64,000 nucleotides of DNA from Thalassolituus marinus (GCF_020320395.1 NZ_JAEDAH010000097.1:1-64000), one strand, 5' to 3'; shown: positions 48,327 to 58,718, counted from the stretch's first letter. Notes: generated by a model not told the origin, from the letters alone. Translations and numbers: made by a program.

Positions 48327-49508
48327 TTGGACCTGCAATTGTCTGATCGCGTTAACCAGATCAAGCCTTCCCCGACTCTGGCGGTGACCAACCGCGCTGC
48401 AGAACTGAAAGCGGCGGGCAAAGACATTATTGGCCTGGGTGCAGGCGAACCGGATTTTGATACACCGGAACACATTAAGCAGGCAGCGGTTGAGGCGATT
48501 AACAACGGCTTCACCAAGTACACCGCGGTGGATGGAACTCCTGGTCTGAAAAAAGCCATTATCAACAAACTGCAGAAAGACAATGGTCTGAGCTATGAAG
48601 CCAACCAGATTCTGGTCTCCTGTGGTGGTAAGCAGAGCTTCTTCAATCTGAGCCTGGCTCTGCTGAACCCGGGCGACGAAGTCGTCATCCCTGCACCGTA
48701 CTGGGTATCCTACCCTGATATGGTACTGATTGCTGAAGGCGTGCCGGTGGTTATCGAAACCGACGAAAGCACCCGCTTCAAAATCACCGCTGAGCAGCTG
48801 GATGCCGCCATCACCGACAAAACCCGCCTGGTGGTACTGAACAGCCCATCCAACCCTTCCGGTGTTGCCTATACCGCAGATGAACTTCGCGCTCTGGCAG
48901 AAGTACTGAAAAAGTACCCGAATGTCATGGTTGCTACCGATGATATGTACGAGTACATCTGGTGGGCAGACTTCGCATTCGAGAACATTCTGACCGTATG
49001 TCCTGAACTGTACGACCGCACCATCGTGCTGAACGGCGTATCAAAAGCCTACAGCATGACTGGCTGGCGCATCGGCTATGCGGCAGGTCCGGCCAAACTG
49101 ATTGGCGCCATGAAAAAGATTCAGTCGCAGAGCACCTCAAACCCGACCTCCATCTCGCAGGTCGCAGCAGAAGCAGCCCTGAATGGCGGTCGAGACTGCG
49201 TAACCCCGATGGTTACTGCCTTTAAAGAGCGTCACGACTACCTGATTAAAGCACTGAACGAGCTTCCGGGCTTCAGCTGCATTGAAGGTGATGGTGCGTT
49301 TTACGCTTTCCCTAGCGTGAAAGAAGCTATGAAAAAAGCCGGCATTGAATCGGATGTTGAGTTTGCCGAAAAGCTGCTGAACGAAACCGGCGTTGCTCTG
49401 GTTCCGGGCTCTGCATTTGGTGCGCCAGGCTATATGCGCCTGTCGTTCGCTACCAGCCTGGACGTTCTGAAAGATGCCATCAGCCGCCTGGACAAAGCCC
49501 TGGCCTGA
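48327..49508 (+). CDS. Class I PLP-dependent aminotransferase (aspartate-type)
   Basis: 393 residues from a TTG preceded by GAGGA at eight bases; another TTG five codons upstream is less likely. It begins DLQLSDRVNQIKPSPTLAVT, as in the AspC/AatA-like Ib subgroup. GAGEPDFDTPEHI, NSPSNPSGVAYT and the PLP lysine in VLNGVSKAYSMTGWRIGYA are intact. It probably transaminates aspartate with 2-oxoglutarate. Divergent from uvrB. Confidence 0.92.
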   Translation: MDLQLSDRVNQIKPSPTLAVTNRAAELKAAGKDIIGLGAGEPDFDTPEHIKQAAVEAINNGFTKYTAVDGTPGLKKAIINKLQKDNGLSYEANQILVSCGGKQSFFNLSLALLNPGDEVVIPAPYWVSYPDMVLIAEGVPVVIETDESTRFKITAEQLDAAITDKTRLVVLNSPSNPSGVAYTADELRALAEVLKKYPNVMVATDDMYEYIWWADFAFENILTVCPELYDRTIVLNGVSKAYSMTGWRIGYAAGPAKLIGAMKKIQSQSTSNPTSISQVAAEAALNGGRDCVTPMVTAFKERHDYLIKALNELPGFSCIEGDGAFYAFPSVKEAMKKAGIESDVEFAEKLLNETGVALVPGSAFGAPGYMRLSFATSLDVLKDAISRLDKALA

Positions 49509-49528
49509 TCTTTCAGCTCAACGCCGAT

Positions 49529-49561
49529 AAAAAAAACGCCACTATCATGTGGCGTTTTTTT
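49529..49561. terminator. Bidirectional terminator between the aminotransferase and hda
   Basis: AACGCCAC/GTGGCGTT stem with loop TATCAT, flanked by A and T runs of at least six. It can serve both the aminotransferase and, on the minus strand, hda. Confidence 0.85.
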
Positions 49562-49596
49562 ATGGTTTGCGAAGAGCCTGAGAGACCGCCCCAGCT

Positions 49597-50304
49597 CTAC
49601 CAACCCATTTCTGTTTTGATAAAGGGTATCGTCAGCTTACGCTGTGCCGACAGCGATGCCTGATCAAGCACATCGAGCACATCAAACAGCCCCTGCATAT
49701 CCCTTGGACCGCGAGTGAGAATGTAGCGCGCAACCTCATCGCTCATATTCAGACCACGGCGACGGGCACGCAGCAGCAGGGCCAGAATTTTATCGTCATC
49801 TTCCAGCGGCTCAACCTGATACACCATCCCCCAGCTAAGGCGTGATGACAGGTCGGGCAACTGAACCCCGAGATGCCCCGGAGCCTGGCTACCGGCAATA
49901 ATCAGATGCCCCTGACGATCACGGATACGGTTAAACAAGTGGAACAAGCCCTCTTCCCATTCCGCACTACCAGCCACAGCCTGCACATTATCTAACGCGA
50001 CCAGCGGCAGCTGCTCCATACTCTCCAGCACAGCCGGGCTGTATTCAATAAGCTCATCCAGTGGCAGGTACACACTCTGATGACCCAAACCTTCCGCGTA
50101 GTGACAGGCCGCCTGCAACAGGTGACTGCAACCGACACCGGCTGCTCCCCACAGGTAAATGTAGGGCTCGCCATGGGTGGTCCATTGCTGCTGCAGCTGC
50201 TGCACTATCTGCTCATTAGGGCCAGCGTAGTAATTGGCAAAACGGGCGTCATCGCGCACCGATACCGATAGAGTGAGCTGCTGTTGTGGTTCTGTAGTCT
50301 GCAT
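49597..50304 (-). CDS. hda: DnaA regulatory inactivator Hda
   Basis: 235 residues. An N-terminal clamp-binding-like QLTLSV (QLSLP-type) leads to an AAA+ domain with LWGAAGVGCSHLLQAACHYA and LVALDNVQAV, and no C-terminal DNA-binding domain. With the beta clamp it stimulates DnaA-ATP hydrolysis after replication starts. The Walker A has Cys-Ser (GVGCSH) where Lys-Thr/Ser is usual, as in other Hda proteins that vary there. Its start overlaps the DUF2066 stop (TGATG). Confidence 0.92.
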   Translation of the reverse strand: MQTTEPQQQLTLSVSVRDDARFANYYAGPNEQIVQQLQQQWTTHGEPYIYLWGAAGVGCSHLLQAACHYAEGLGHQSVYLPLDELIEYSPAVLESMEQLPLVALDNVQAVAGSAEWEEGLFHLFNRIRDRQGHLIIAGSQAPGHLGVQLPDLSSRLSWGMVYQVEPLEDDDKILALLLRARRRGLNMSDEVARYILTRGPRDMQGLFDVLDVLDQASLSAQRKLTIPFIKTEMGW

Positions 50305-51314
50305 CAGTGGCGCCAGTGATAAATCGATTCTTGTTCTGTTGGCAGAAGACGCTTATCCAGTGCCAGCGTCGTCCAGACCTGATTCCATTCGGCCGCCAGA
50401 TCGAGCTCCAGCGTCAGGGTCTGTCCGTTGACCGAGATAATTTTTACATCATTGATGGCCACATTGGCTTTGAGGTACGTAAGAATATTCTGATACGCAT
50501 GGAAATCAGCCACGCCATCGATGATTAACTGATACCCACCAGATGTACCGTCGTTAAGAACGGCATAACGCGCAGCCATAAAAGACGCGACCTGATCAGC
50601 CACCTGACGCAGAACAACGGCGTGCTCTTCTGCACTGGCCGTCAATTCCAGATTGTCTCCCTTATGTTGCAGAAACCCCCGAAACTGCCAGCCACCCTGT
50701 CCATCAGGTGTAAGACGTCCAGCCAGAGTAGCATCGGCCATATAACGCTGAGAGGCCTGCAGGATATCCGCTTTAAACATCCCCCACAGTGATTCCACCG
50801 GCAAGGCCACATCATCTTCGAGATCATAAGCAGGCCATAACAAAGGAATACCGCGCTCATTGGCAGCAGACTCCATTGCCGAATGCCAGACATCCACTGC
50901 CGGAGTCACACGAATGCGTTGCAGGTTGTCTTCTACACCCAGCCAGACAAGAACCAGTGGCCGACTCTTACCCCAGACCGGGAGCTGGCCACTACGCAAC
51001 AACTGATCAATCAGGTTGGCAGCAAAATCCACCTCAAGGCGCAGCCCGGTTTCCGAATCATCGCGGATATAACGGAAAGAGCGGATATAGCGCTCAGCCG
51101 CTGCTGCTGCACCCAGAACCTGCTCGTTCTGCGCGTTATCCCGCTGCCCCGAAACCTTCACCACGACTTGCAGCAGAGCTTCCTGAATAGCCGTTTGCCG
51201 ACTTTCCTCAGATTGGTCAGTCACGCTGATGCGCACCTGATACAAATCAGAGACGATGACCGCATGGCTGAACATATTCAGCCCCAGCAACACTGCCAGA
51301 ATGACTGCCCGCAC
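50304..51314 (-). CDS. DUF2066 periplasmic protein
   Basis: 336 residues. The signal peptide is MRAVILAVLLGLNMFSHA. It has the DUF2066 features VSDLYQVRISVTDQSEESRQ, ALLQVVVKVSGQRDN and RPLVLVWLGVED. Function unknown. It precedes hda in one transcript and is divergent from purM, the order seen in Pseudomonas. Confidence 0.88.
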   Translation of the reverse strand: MRAVILAVLLGLNMFSHAVIVSDLYQVRISVTDQSEESRQTAIQEALLQVVVKVSGQRDNAQNEQVLGAAAAAERYIRSFRYIRDDSETGLRLEVDFAANLIDQLLRSGQLPVWGKSRPLVLVWLGVEDNLQRIRVTPAVDVWHSAMESAANERGIPLLWPAYDLEDDVALPVESLWGMFKADILQASQRYMADATLAGRLTPDGQGGWQFRGFLQHKGDNLELTASAEEHAVVLRQVADQVASFMAARYAVLNDGTSGGYQLIIDGVADFHAYQNILTYLKANVAINDVKIISVNGQTLTLELDLAAEWNQVWTTLALDKRLLPTEQESIYHWRH

Positions 51315-51510
51315 CGGATGATTTCCTTAACAATATGGTATGAAACGGCGGTATTGTGCCACGACCACAGTGGATAAGCAGCCCCGGGCTGTAATTGCTG
51401 CCCGAGTGGTCAATAAATACCCAGTCTTTTTATGTATTTGCATGATGCAGGTCGACGCACAAATCGTTAGAATACGCGTCTTTCCATTGGCCACCATCTG
51501 TGACAACGGC

Positions 51511-52563
51511 ATGACTGACAAACAATCCCTGAGCTACAAAGACGCTGGTGTTGATATCGACGCCGGAAACGCATTAGTTGAACGCATCAAAGGCGTTGCC
51601 AAACGCACCCGCCGTCCGGAAGTGATGGCAGGCCTTGGCGGCTTTGGCGCACTGTTCGAGCTGCCTCAGGGCTACAAAGAGCCTGTACTGGTTTCCGGTA
51701 CCGATGGCGTAGGTACCAAGCTGCGTCTGGCCATGGACCTGAAAAAACACGACACCATCGGTATCGATCTGGTTGCCATGTGTGTAAACGACCTGGTGGT
51801 TGCAGGTGCAGAACCACTGTTCTTCCTCGACTACTATGCAACCGGCAAGCTTAACGTTGACGTTGCTGCTGCCGTAGTTTCCGGTATCGGCGAAGGCTGT
51901 GAACAGGCTGGCGCCTCCCTGGTTGGTGGTGAAACCGCTGAAATGCCTGGCATGTACGAAGGCGAAGACTACGACCTGGCGGGCTTCTGTGTGGGTATCG
52001 CAGAGAAGTCGCAGATCATTGACGGCACTAAAGTTCAGGCGGGCGATAAGCTGATCGCCATGGCGTCTTCCGGCCCTCACTCGAATGGTTACTCGCTGAT
52101 TCGTAAAATCATCGAAGTTTCCGGTGCAGATCTGAGCCAGGAACTGGATGGCCAGCCGCTGGCCGATGCACTGATGGCACCGACTCGTATTTACGTGAAG
52201 TCTGCCCTGAAGCTGATTAACGCTTCTGAAGCACACGCTCTGTGTCACGTAACCGGCGGCGGCTTCCAGGAAAACATCCCACGTGTTCTGCCTGAAGGCA
52301 CCAAAGCCGTTATCGACACTAACAGCTGGCAGTGGCCCGCAGTATTCAACTGGCTGCAGGAAGCTGGCAATGTCGCGACTGCTGAGATGTTCCGCACCTT
52401 CAACTGCGGTGTAGGCATGATTGTGGCTGTACCGGCAGAAAAGGCCGACGCCGCCGTCACGCTGCTGAATGCTGAAGGCGAACAAGCCTGGATCATCGGC
52501 GATATCCAACCTCTTAACGAAGGTGAAGCTCAGGTTGAGTTCATTGGTAATCTGACCGTATGA
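51511..52563 (+). CDS. purM: Phosphoribosylformylglycinamidine cyclo-ligase
   Basis: 350 residues from the ATG at 51511 ([19 protein letters not shown]); a 57-codon in-frame extension is not homologous. It has [44 protein letters not shown] and [12 protein letters not shown]. It makes aminoimidazole ribonucleotide, the fifth step of purine synthesis. The purN start overlaps its stop (ATGA). Confidence 0.97.
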   Translation: MTDKQSLSYKDAGVDIDAGNALVERIKGVAKRTRRPEVMAGLGGFGALFELPQGYKEPVLVSGTDGVGTKLRLAMDLKKHDTIGIDLVAMCVNDLVVAGAEPLFFLDYYATGKLNVDVAAAVVSGIGEGCEQAGASLVGGETAEMPGMYEGEDYDLAGFCVGIAEKSQIIDGTKVQAGDKLIAMASSGPHSNGYSLIRKIIEVSGADLSQELDGQPLADALMAPTRIYVKSALKLINASEAHALCHVTGGGFQENIPRVLPEGTKAVIDTNSWQWPAVFNWLQEAGNVATAEMFRTFNCGVGMIVAVPAEKADAAVTLLNAEGEQAWIIGDIQPLNEGEAQVEFIGNLTV

Positions 52564-53234
52564 GCCAGCCTATGAGCAACGATGCGCCGCAAAAGCCGCG
52601 CATCGTTATTCTGATTTCCGGCAGCGGCAGCAACATGGTTGCCATTGCCGATGCGGTAAAATCTGGCGATATTGATGCCGAAGTCGTTGCAGTGATCAGC
52701 AATCGTCCTGATGCTGCCGGCTTGCAGAAAGCCCGCGACCGTGACATCGAAACTGCCGTTCTGAATCACAAAGAATACGACTCACGCGAAGCCTTCGATG
52801 TGTCGCTGATGCGTATGATTGATGACTATGAACCCGACCTGGTGGTACTGGCAGGTTTTATGCGCATCCTGACGCCGGATTTCACCCGTCGATATCATGG
52901 CCGCATGCTGAATATCCACCCTTCCCTGCTGCCTAAATATCAGGGCCTGCACACCCATCAGCGTGCTCTGGATGCTGGTGATAGCGAACATGGCGTAACC
53001 GTTCACTTCGTAACCGAAGAGCTGGATGGTGGTCCAACCGCTATTCAGGCGGTTGTGCCTGTGTATGATGGTGATGATGCAGCAACACTGCAGAAACGCG
53101 TGCAGATCCAGGAACACGTCATTTACCCAATTGCCGTTAAGTGGTTTGTTGAAGGTCGCCTTAACATGCACGGCAACGAAGCGCGCCTTGATGGCACACC
53201 TCTGCCTGAGCATGGCCTGCAGCTGAAAAGCTGA
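52560..53234 (+). CDS. purN: Phosphoribosylglycinamide formyltransferase
   Basis: 224 residues. [17 protein letters not shown] binds the phosphate, and [20 protein letters not shown] with [16 protein letters not shown] form the folate and catalytic site. It adds formyl to glycinamide ribonucleotide using 10-formyl-tetrahydrofolate. An ATG at 52560 overlaps purM; a second ATG four codons later is a possible alternative. Confidence 0.96.
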   Translation: MSQPMSNDAPQKPRIVILISGSGSNMVAIADAVKSGDIDAEVVAVISNRPDAAGLQKARDRDIETAVLNHKEYDSREAFDVSLMRMIDDYEPDLVVLAGFMRILTPDFTRRYHGRMLNIHPSLLPKYQGLHTHQRALDAGDSEHGVTVHFVTEELDGGPTAIQAVVPVYDGDDAATLQKRVQIQEHVIYPIAVKWFVEGRLNMHGNEARLDGTPLPEHGLQLKS

Positions 53235-53254
53235 GCCTCTGCCGGACCTCTGCT

Positions 53255-53286
53255 AAAAATCCCGCCCGATGCGGCGGGATCTTTTC
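53255..53286 (+). terminator. Terminator of purMN
   Basis: ATCCCGCC/GGCGGGAT stem with a CGATGC loop and a short CTTTTC tail, 20 bases after purN. Confidence 0.75.
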
Positions 53287-53342
53287 ATAGCCATTCGTGT
53301 CTTCATCTGTATACTCGCCTCAACACCATCAGGTTTTTGGAC

Positions 53343-54074
53343 ATGCGATTCACAGGGATGAACCCCAGCGCCTATCTGATAAAGATTGTACTGGCAGCCT
53401 TTACGTGTCTGTCCGTCATTGCGCATGCTTCTGCAACGGATGAATTACTTGCGCCTTTCAAAGCCAGCTACGTTACGGAATGGAGCCTGGGCTGGTTCAC
53501 CCTGGACATTGAAGCCACCCGCACCCTGCAGAAAACACCAGACGGAAACTGGCTGCTAACCTTCGAGGCTGAAACCAGCGCCGCCAGCCTGAAGGAAACT
53601 TCAGAGTTCTCCTTAATCGAACGACAGATTCGTCCACAGGAATATCAGTACCACGCTTCGGGCTTATTCAACGAGCCTGACCGTGCATTGCTGTTCTCCC
53701 ACCCGTTAAAACTGGTTAAAGACCTGGATAACAAACAGACGTACACCAACGCCTGGGAAACCGAAATCCAGGACAACCTGAGCTATATGCTGCAGGCGAG
53801 TATCGATCTGGCACAAGGTGATACGACACTGACATATGAAGTGTTCGAGAAGAACCGCAGCAAACCTTTCAGGTTTGAAGTGATTGGTGAAGAAACCATC
53901 GACACCAGTATCGGTAAACTGAAGGCGGTAAAGGTTAAACAGATTCGCAAGAATAACCGGCGAGAACTGTACGCCTGGTTCGCCAAAGATCATCATTACC
54001 AGCTGGTCCGCCTCATCGATAAAAAGGATGGGCGCAAACGCTACCAGATTGATATCAGCGCGCTCAGCGACTGA
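53343..54074 (+). CDS. DUF3108 periplasmic protein
   Basis: 243 residues. A signal peptide (YLIKIVLAAFTCLSVIAHASA) precedes the DUF3108 beta-rich domain, seen in PFKASYVTEWSLGWF and a C-terminal ELYAWFAKDHHYQLVRL. The family has an unknown role in the cell envelope. It conventionally follows purN in gammaproteobacteria. Confidence 0.86.
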   Translation: MRFTGMNPSAYLIKIVLAAFTCLSVIAHASATDELLAPFKASYVTEWSLGWFTLDIEATRTLQKTPDGNWLLTFEAETSAASLKETSEFSLIERQIRPQEYQYHASGLFNEPDRALLFSHPLKLVKDLDNKQTYTNAWETEIQDNLSYMLQASIDLAQGDTTLTYEVFEKNRSKPFRFEVIGEETIDTSIGKLKAVKVKQIRKNNRRELYAWFAKDHHYQLVRLIDKKDGRKRYQIDISALSD

Positions 54075-54146
54075 GCCGCCGATTTCAATTCCCCCCCTGC
54101 TCCGGTAAACTCTGCGCCAGATTTTTACTCATTGAAGGAAGCCACT

Positions 54147-54728
54147 ATGCGCCTCAGCGACGGTGATATTGAACAACGCATTGCCGATGGCAGTATTGTG
54201 ATTGAGCCACAACCTGCTGACGACGCCATCGCCGGCATCAGCGTTGACCTCCGTCTGGATCATCGCTTCCGCGTATTCAACAACAATTCCGTAACGCACC
54301 TGGACCTGTCCGGCGAACGCGCGCAACTGGAACGCGATATTAATCGCATCATGAGTAAAGAAATCGAAATCGAAGAAGGCGAAGCCCTGTACATCCACCC
54401 CGGCGAGCTGATTCTTGGTGCCACCATGGAATCCGTGACCGTTCCCGACGACCTTGTTGGCTGGCTGGATGGCCGTAGTTCACTTGCCCGCCTTGGCCTT
54501 ATGGTTCACGTAACCGCCGGCCGTATCGATCCGGGCTGGCAGGGGCAGATCGTGCTGGAGTTCTATAACAACGGTAAACTGCCACTGGCGCTGCGTCCGG
54601 GGATGGTGATCTGCGCCATGTCGTTTGAGATGCTTTCAAGCCCGGCACTGCGCCCTTATAACAAACGCGAAAATGCCAAATACCGCGACCAGAAAGGCGC
54701 CACCTTCAGCCGCATAGCGAAGGACTGA
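54147..54728 (+). CDS. dcd: dCTP deaminase
   Basis: 193 residues from the ATG with GAAGGA upstream ([15 protein letters not shown]). The trimeric dUTPase-like fold shows [33 protein letters not shown] with the catalytic Glu, and a C-terminal [13 protein letters not shown]. It converts dCTP to dUTP on the way to dTTP. Confidence 0.96.
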   Translation: MRLSDGDIEQRIADGSIVIEPQPADDAIAGISVDLRLDHRFRVFNNNSVTHLDLSGERAQLERDINRIMSKEIEIEEGEALYIHPGELILGATMESVTVPDDLVGWLDGRSSLARLGLMVHVTAGRIDPGWQGQIVLEFYNNGKLPLALRPGMVICAMSFEMLSSPALRPYNKRENAKYRDQKGATFSRIAKD

Positions 54729-54742
54729 TTCTCAGGCAACAC

Positions 54743-54780
54743 GCATAAAAAAGCCCGGTAAATTCCGGGCTTTTTTATGC
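54743..54780. terminator. Bidirectional terminator with a 16-bp stem
   Basis: The arms GCATAAAAAAGCCCGG and CCGGGCTTTTTTATGC are perfect complements around TAAATT. It serves dcd and the convergent Wzz gene. Confidence 0.9.
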
Positions 54781-54783
54781 TGT

Positions 54784-56283
54784 TCAGCTGCGGTTATTAT
54801 TTCTGCTGGAAATCATCGCCGCACGCATCAGTGCCAGCATCACACCCAGCATGCCACCAAGAATAATTCCCAGCGCCAGATGCAGCCCCATTTTCCGCCC
54901 CATCTGAAAGCTTCCACCACGCACTACCGGCGCAGCATCTGCCACAAACAATTGCCCACCACTTTGCAATGTCTGCTCGCGATAAGCTCCGATAAAATTA
55001 TCGAGCTGCTGCTGAATCGTGTTCAGACTGGTCTCAACTCCTTCCAAAGCAGCCTTTAAAATTGACTGTGAATCCAGGTTGCCATAGGTCTTGTCATCGG
55101 ATCCCGCCAGAATCGCAATCTCTTTCTCAAGTTCCAGCAACTCTTCGGTCGCAGCTGTACGGCGCTTGAACAAATCCTGACGCATCTCTACACCACCCAG
55201 TTTATTACCCAACACCAGCAGAGAGTCTAAAAATGACTGGTCAAACTGCGCCCCGGAAGATTCATTACTGCCAGCGGTTTTATTCAGGACCTGAGTGCTG
55301 GTGCTCGACAGCTGATTCAGTGCGGAATCGTAGGAAGCAACTAACTTCGTTAATCGCTCATGCTCCAGACGCAACAAACGCTGACGGGAAAACAGACGTA
55401 CCATGATTGCCGGATCTTTCGCAGCCAGTTCAGAAGAATTTGAATAGGCAAACTCACGCAAAGGGCCGATATCACTACCCTCCAGCATCACCAACTGGCG
55501 GCGTATATCATTCAGAGTCCGCCCATCGACAACCATGCTGCCGGAACCAGGCATTTTGGACAACTTACCTACCGCAGAACGCAGTGCTTCCAGATAGGTG
55601 GTGGCACCATCGTAGACGTCGATCAGATTCATGCCTTCAGCCGCACTGAAAGCAACCAAAGGCCGGTCAATGTCGACATTCGTTAAGCCACGCTCAATCG
55701 ACAGCTGTGCCCAGGTATCCACAGCATCAGTCAGTACCTCTGCACCTTGCGCCGCAGTCAGCCCAGCCTTCTGAAGATTCAGACTAAGGGTAAGAAAGCC
55801 ATGGGATTTATCGTGCAGTTCAGTCAAAGCCGTATCGGCAGCAGCTCGTATTTCCTGCGGTGTTTTGGCGTTAGCCAATAACGCATTCAGCTTGTCTTCA
55901 CTCTCCTGGTAAAGGGAGTTAGAGTAGGAAACATTCAGCGCATTCACCAATGTGTCAGCCGATACTCCAATCTTGCCCTGTGCGACAAGCGCATTAATCA
56001 CCGCCGGGGCGATAACATCACGGGGGCTGAATACCGTTCCGTTCGGGTATTTACCGCCACTCAAAAAAGTCAGTGCAATGGGGTATTCAACCTGCTGCGA
56101 TACAGAAAAAGACGCCTTGGAAAAATGGAATGCCACAACAGCCAATCCCACAAATAAGGCAACTCCGATCACCAGTCCCCGCTGACGCCAGATATTACGG
56201 AACAGGTCCGTCAAATTAATTTCATCGTCCGGGCCGACGACAGGGGTCGAAACCGCAGAATTAGCGGGGTATTGCTGGTTCAT
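54784..56283 (-). CDS. Wzz-family polysaccharide chain-length regulator
   Basis: 499 residues. A cytoplasmic tail with INLTDLFRNIWRQRG leads to the first span (LVIGVALFVGLAVVAFHF), a long periplasmic coiled-coil-rich region, and a second span (LHLALGIILGGMLGVMLAL) at the end. This Wzz/PCP topology sets O-antigen or capsule chain length. It is divergent from the tRNA-Asn and CapD-like genes. Confidence 0.85.
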   Translation of the reverse strand: MNQQYPANSAVSTPVVGPDDEINLTDLFRNIWRQRGLVIGVALFVGLAVVAFHFSKASFSVSQQVEYPIALTFLSGGKYPNGTVFSPRDVIAPAVINALVAQGKIGVSADTLVNALNVSYSNSLYQESEDKLNALLANAKTPQEIRAAADTALTELHDKSHGFLTLSLNLQKAGLTAAQGAEVLTDAVDTWAQLSIERGLTNVDIDRPLVAFSAAEGMNLIDVYDGATTYLEALRSAVGKLSKMPGSGSMVVDGRTLNDIRRQLVMLEGSDIGPLREFAYSNSSELAAKDPAIMVRLFSRQRLLRLEHERLTKLVASYDSALNQLSSTSTQVLNKTAGSNESSGAQFDQSFLDSLLVLGNKLGGVEMRQDLFKRRTAATEELLELEKEIAILAGSDDKTYGNLDSQSILKAALEGVETSLNTIQQQLDNFIGAYREQTLQSGGQLFVADAAPVVRGGSFQMGRKMGLHLALGIILGGMLGVMLALMRAAMISSRNNNRS

Positions 56284-56434
56284 ACGAGCTCCATTGCACT
56301 AAAGCGAAATCTGATCGCCAAGAATACCTTAAATTTATGACAGATAAAGCATCTCCTAGGTTGTTAATCGCCCTGCAATCAGCCTTCTCACTGTTGACGC
56401 TAAAAATTAAAAGCCAACAAAATCAAACAGATGC

Positions 56435-56463
56435 TTGACAGAGAAAATCTGCATCAGCATAAT
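56435..56463 (+). promoter_or_regulatory. Promoter of tRNA-Asn
   Basis: TTGACA at 56435-56440 and CATAAT at 56458-56463 with a 17-base spacer, then GCGCATCAC. The 200-base gap between wzz and tRNA-Asn holds nothing else that I see. Confidence 0.8.
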
Positions 56464-56484
56464 GCGCATCACTTGCTTAGATGT

Positions 56485-56560
56485 TCCCCGATAGCTCAGT
56501 CGGTAGAGCAGCGGACTGTTAATCCGTTGGTCGCTGGTTCAAGTCCAGCTCGGGGAGCCA
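56485..56560 (+). tRNA. tRNA-Asn (GTT)
   Basis: 76 bases with encoded CCA. Acceptor TCCCCGA/TCGGGGA, discriminator G, AGCTCAGTCGGTAGAGC, anticodon loop CTGTTAA, T-arm CTGGTTCAAGTCCAG. Confidence 0.95.
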
Positions 56561-56662
56561 CTTCTTCCTTTTCCCTTGCTTTATTCATCTCAGGACGAGA
56601 AATCTACTATACTTTCTTCCGTTCTGGTTGAAGTTATTAGTTAGACAGGAGTCCTCCGGCGA

Positions 56663-58570
56663 ATGATCAATATCCTTCTGAATGCATCACGTCCGCTGAA
56701 GAGATTCATATCTGTTGTATACGACCTGGTAGCTATTCCAGCAGCCGTTTATATGGCAATGGCTCTGCGTCACGGGACATTTACCCCCCCGATTGAAACA
56801 AATGTATACATCGCAACGATGGCCACCGCGGTTATAACTATTGGTGTATTCATAAAGCTAGGCCTGTATCGCGCCGTCGTACGCTTTATGACGAGCAAAG
56901 CTTTCACCACCTTAGCTATTGGAATTGCAATATCCGCGACAACACTCGCGACCATGTCATTTCTCGTTCCGGCCGCCATCCCACGTTCCAGTGTCATTAT
57001 CTACTTCTTCACCGCTTTTGCGCTGCTAGGTACCCCGAGACTCTTTATCCGCAGCATTGTATCCCAGCTGGGTAAAATAGCGGCTGAGCCAGTCATTATA
57101 TATGGTGCAGGCCAGCAGGGGATTGCACTAGCACAGGCTTTGGCGAGCAGCACGTCATTCCGCCCATGTGCATTTGTTGACGACTCTCCCCAGAAACAAA
57201 AAACAAGCATTCAGGGACTTAAAGTTTTACCCGCTAATAGCATCGACGAGATCTGCAAATCAATTGATGTAAAAAAAGTCCTGTTGGCGCTTGGCAGGAC
57301 AGGAACCAGCCAAAGAAAACGGTTAATTGAAGCCCTTGCAGACAAAAATCTTGAAATACTTACGGCTCCCTCTGTAACTGACATTATCAGTGGCAAAGCA
57401 AGAATTGAAGAAGTGCGTGAAGTAGAGATCGAAGATTTACTTGGACGCGAGTGTGTAAACCCAGATACAGGTCTTCTTGAAAGTAACATTAAAGACAAAG
57501 TCGTAGCAGTTACCGGTGCCGGTGGCTCAATCGGTTCTGAGCTTTGCCGCCAGGTACTGGCGCAGAAGCCAGCCAAGCTAATCCTGTTAGAACTGAATGA
57601 ATACAGCCTCTACTCTATTGAGCAAGAACTGAATGAATTGAATACAATTCAAGATACTGGTATCCCGATTATTTCAATCTTAGGCTCGGTACAGAAACAG
57701 AACAGACTGGAAACAATTTTCCGCACATTTAAGGTACAAACTGTATATCACGCCGCTGCGTATAAGCATGTACCAATGGTAGAGCACAATGTTGTCGAAG
57801 GCGTGCGCAACAATGTATTCGGCACCTGGTACTGTGCAGAGGCTGCGATCGCCGCCGGTGTCGAACGCTTTGTATTAATTTCTACCGATAAAGCCGTACG
57901 CCCGACCAATGTAATGGGCGCATCTAAACGCATGGCCGAATTGATTTTACAGGCACTGGCTGAACGCCAGCGCGATACCCTGTTCTGCATGGTACGTTTT
58001 GGCAATGTGCTGGGCTCATCCGGCTCGGTTGTGCCCTTATTCCGCAGACAGATTAAAGAAGGCGGCCCCATTACGGTTACGCACCCGGATATTATCCGTT
58101 ACTTTATGACCATTCCTGAGGCCTCGCAGCTGGTCATTCAGGCTGGCGCCATGGGTAAAGGTGGCGACGTATTTGTACTGGATATGGGAGAGCCGGTAAA
58201 AATTACCAGCCTGGCGAAGAAAATGATCCGGCTATCAGGTTTAACAGAAAAAACCGAGCAGAATCCGCATGGTGATATTGAACTGCAATTTACCGGTTTG
58301 CGCCCCGGCGAAAAGCTCTACGAAGAGCTGCTGATTGGCGACAATGTAGAAGGCACTGATCACCCACGTATTATGACTGCAAATGAAGTGCACTTGTCCT
58401 GGCCTGAAACCCACAATTTACTGAACAGACTGGATAAAGCCTGTCATGAATTCCGCGTAGAAGACGTGATTAACCTATTACTCGAAGCTCCGGCTGCCTA
58501 CAGTAAGCAGGGAGAATCACCGGACTGGGTGTTAAATGCATCTTTAAATGCATCAAAAACACTTAAATAA
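56663..58570 (+). CDS. CapD/PglF/WbpM-like UDP-sugar 4,6-dehydratase
   Basis: 635 residues. Four N-terminal membrane spans (to about residue 115) precede a first nucleotide-binding domain (IYGAGQQGIALAQAL), then the catalytic SDR domain with TGAGGSIGSELCRQV, STDKAVRPTNVMGASKRMAE and RPGEKLYEELL. The family removes water from UDP-GlcNAc or a similar sugar on the way to deoxyamino sugars. With the downstream PglC-like and DegT genes, it suggests a bacillosamine- or viosamine-type glycan start. AGGAG is 11 bases before the ATG. Confidence 0.9.
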   Translation: MINILLNASRPLKRFISVVYDLVAIPAAVYMAMALRHGTFTPPIETNVYIATMATAVITIGVFIKLGLYRAVVRFMTSKAFTTLAIGIAISATTLATMSFLVPAAIPRSSVIIYFFTAFALLGTPRLFIRSIVSQLGKIAAEPVIIYGAGQQGIALAQALASSTSFRPCAFVDDSPQKQKTSIQGLKVLPANSIDEICKSIDVKKVLLALGRTGTSQRKRLIEALADKNLEILTAPSVTDIISGKARIEEVREVEIEDLLGRECVNPDTGLLESNIKDKVVAVTGAGGSIGSELCRQVLAQKPAKLILLELNEYSLYSIEQELNELNTIQDTGIPIISILGSVQKQNRLETIFRTFKVQTVYHAAAYKHVPMVEHNVVEGVRNNVFGTWYCAEAAIAAGVERFVLISTDKAVRPTNVMGASKRMAELILQALAERQRDTLFCMVRFGNVLGSSGSVVPLFRRQIKEGGPITVTHPDIIRYFMTIPEASQLVIQAGAMGKGGDVFVLDMGEPVKITSLAKKMIRLSGLTEKTEQNPHGDIELQFTGLRPGEKLYEELLIGDNVEGTDHPRIMTANEVHLSWPETHNLLNRLDKACHEFRVEDVINLLLEAPAAYSKQGESPDWVLNASLNASKTLK

Positions 58571-58574
58571 GCTT

Positions 58575-58697
58575 CTCGTTCCTACGCTCCGCGTGGGAAT
58601 GCAACTCCTACGCTCCATGTATGAATGCACTGTACAAGCAAGGGCTACCACGCAGAGCGTGGGAGCCAGATGTACGCAGAGCGTGGAAGCCAGATGA
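58575..58697. repeat. REP-like repeat cluster with short direct repeats
   Basis: Two direct copies of TCCTACGCTCC plus a diverged GAATGCA tail at 26-base spacing, then two copies of ACGCAGAGCGTGG and GAGCCAGATG or AAGCCAGATG at 24-base spacing. The two halves are partly inverted versions of each other (CTACGCTC versus GAGCGT). The TTCCTACGCTCCGCGTGGGAATGC pattern is a widely scattered proteobacterial intergenic repeat. It fills the gap between the dehydratase and the broken pgm. Confidence 0.7.
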
Positions 58698-58718
58698 TTT
58701 TAAAAAGCGAAGCTCCTG

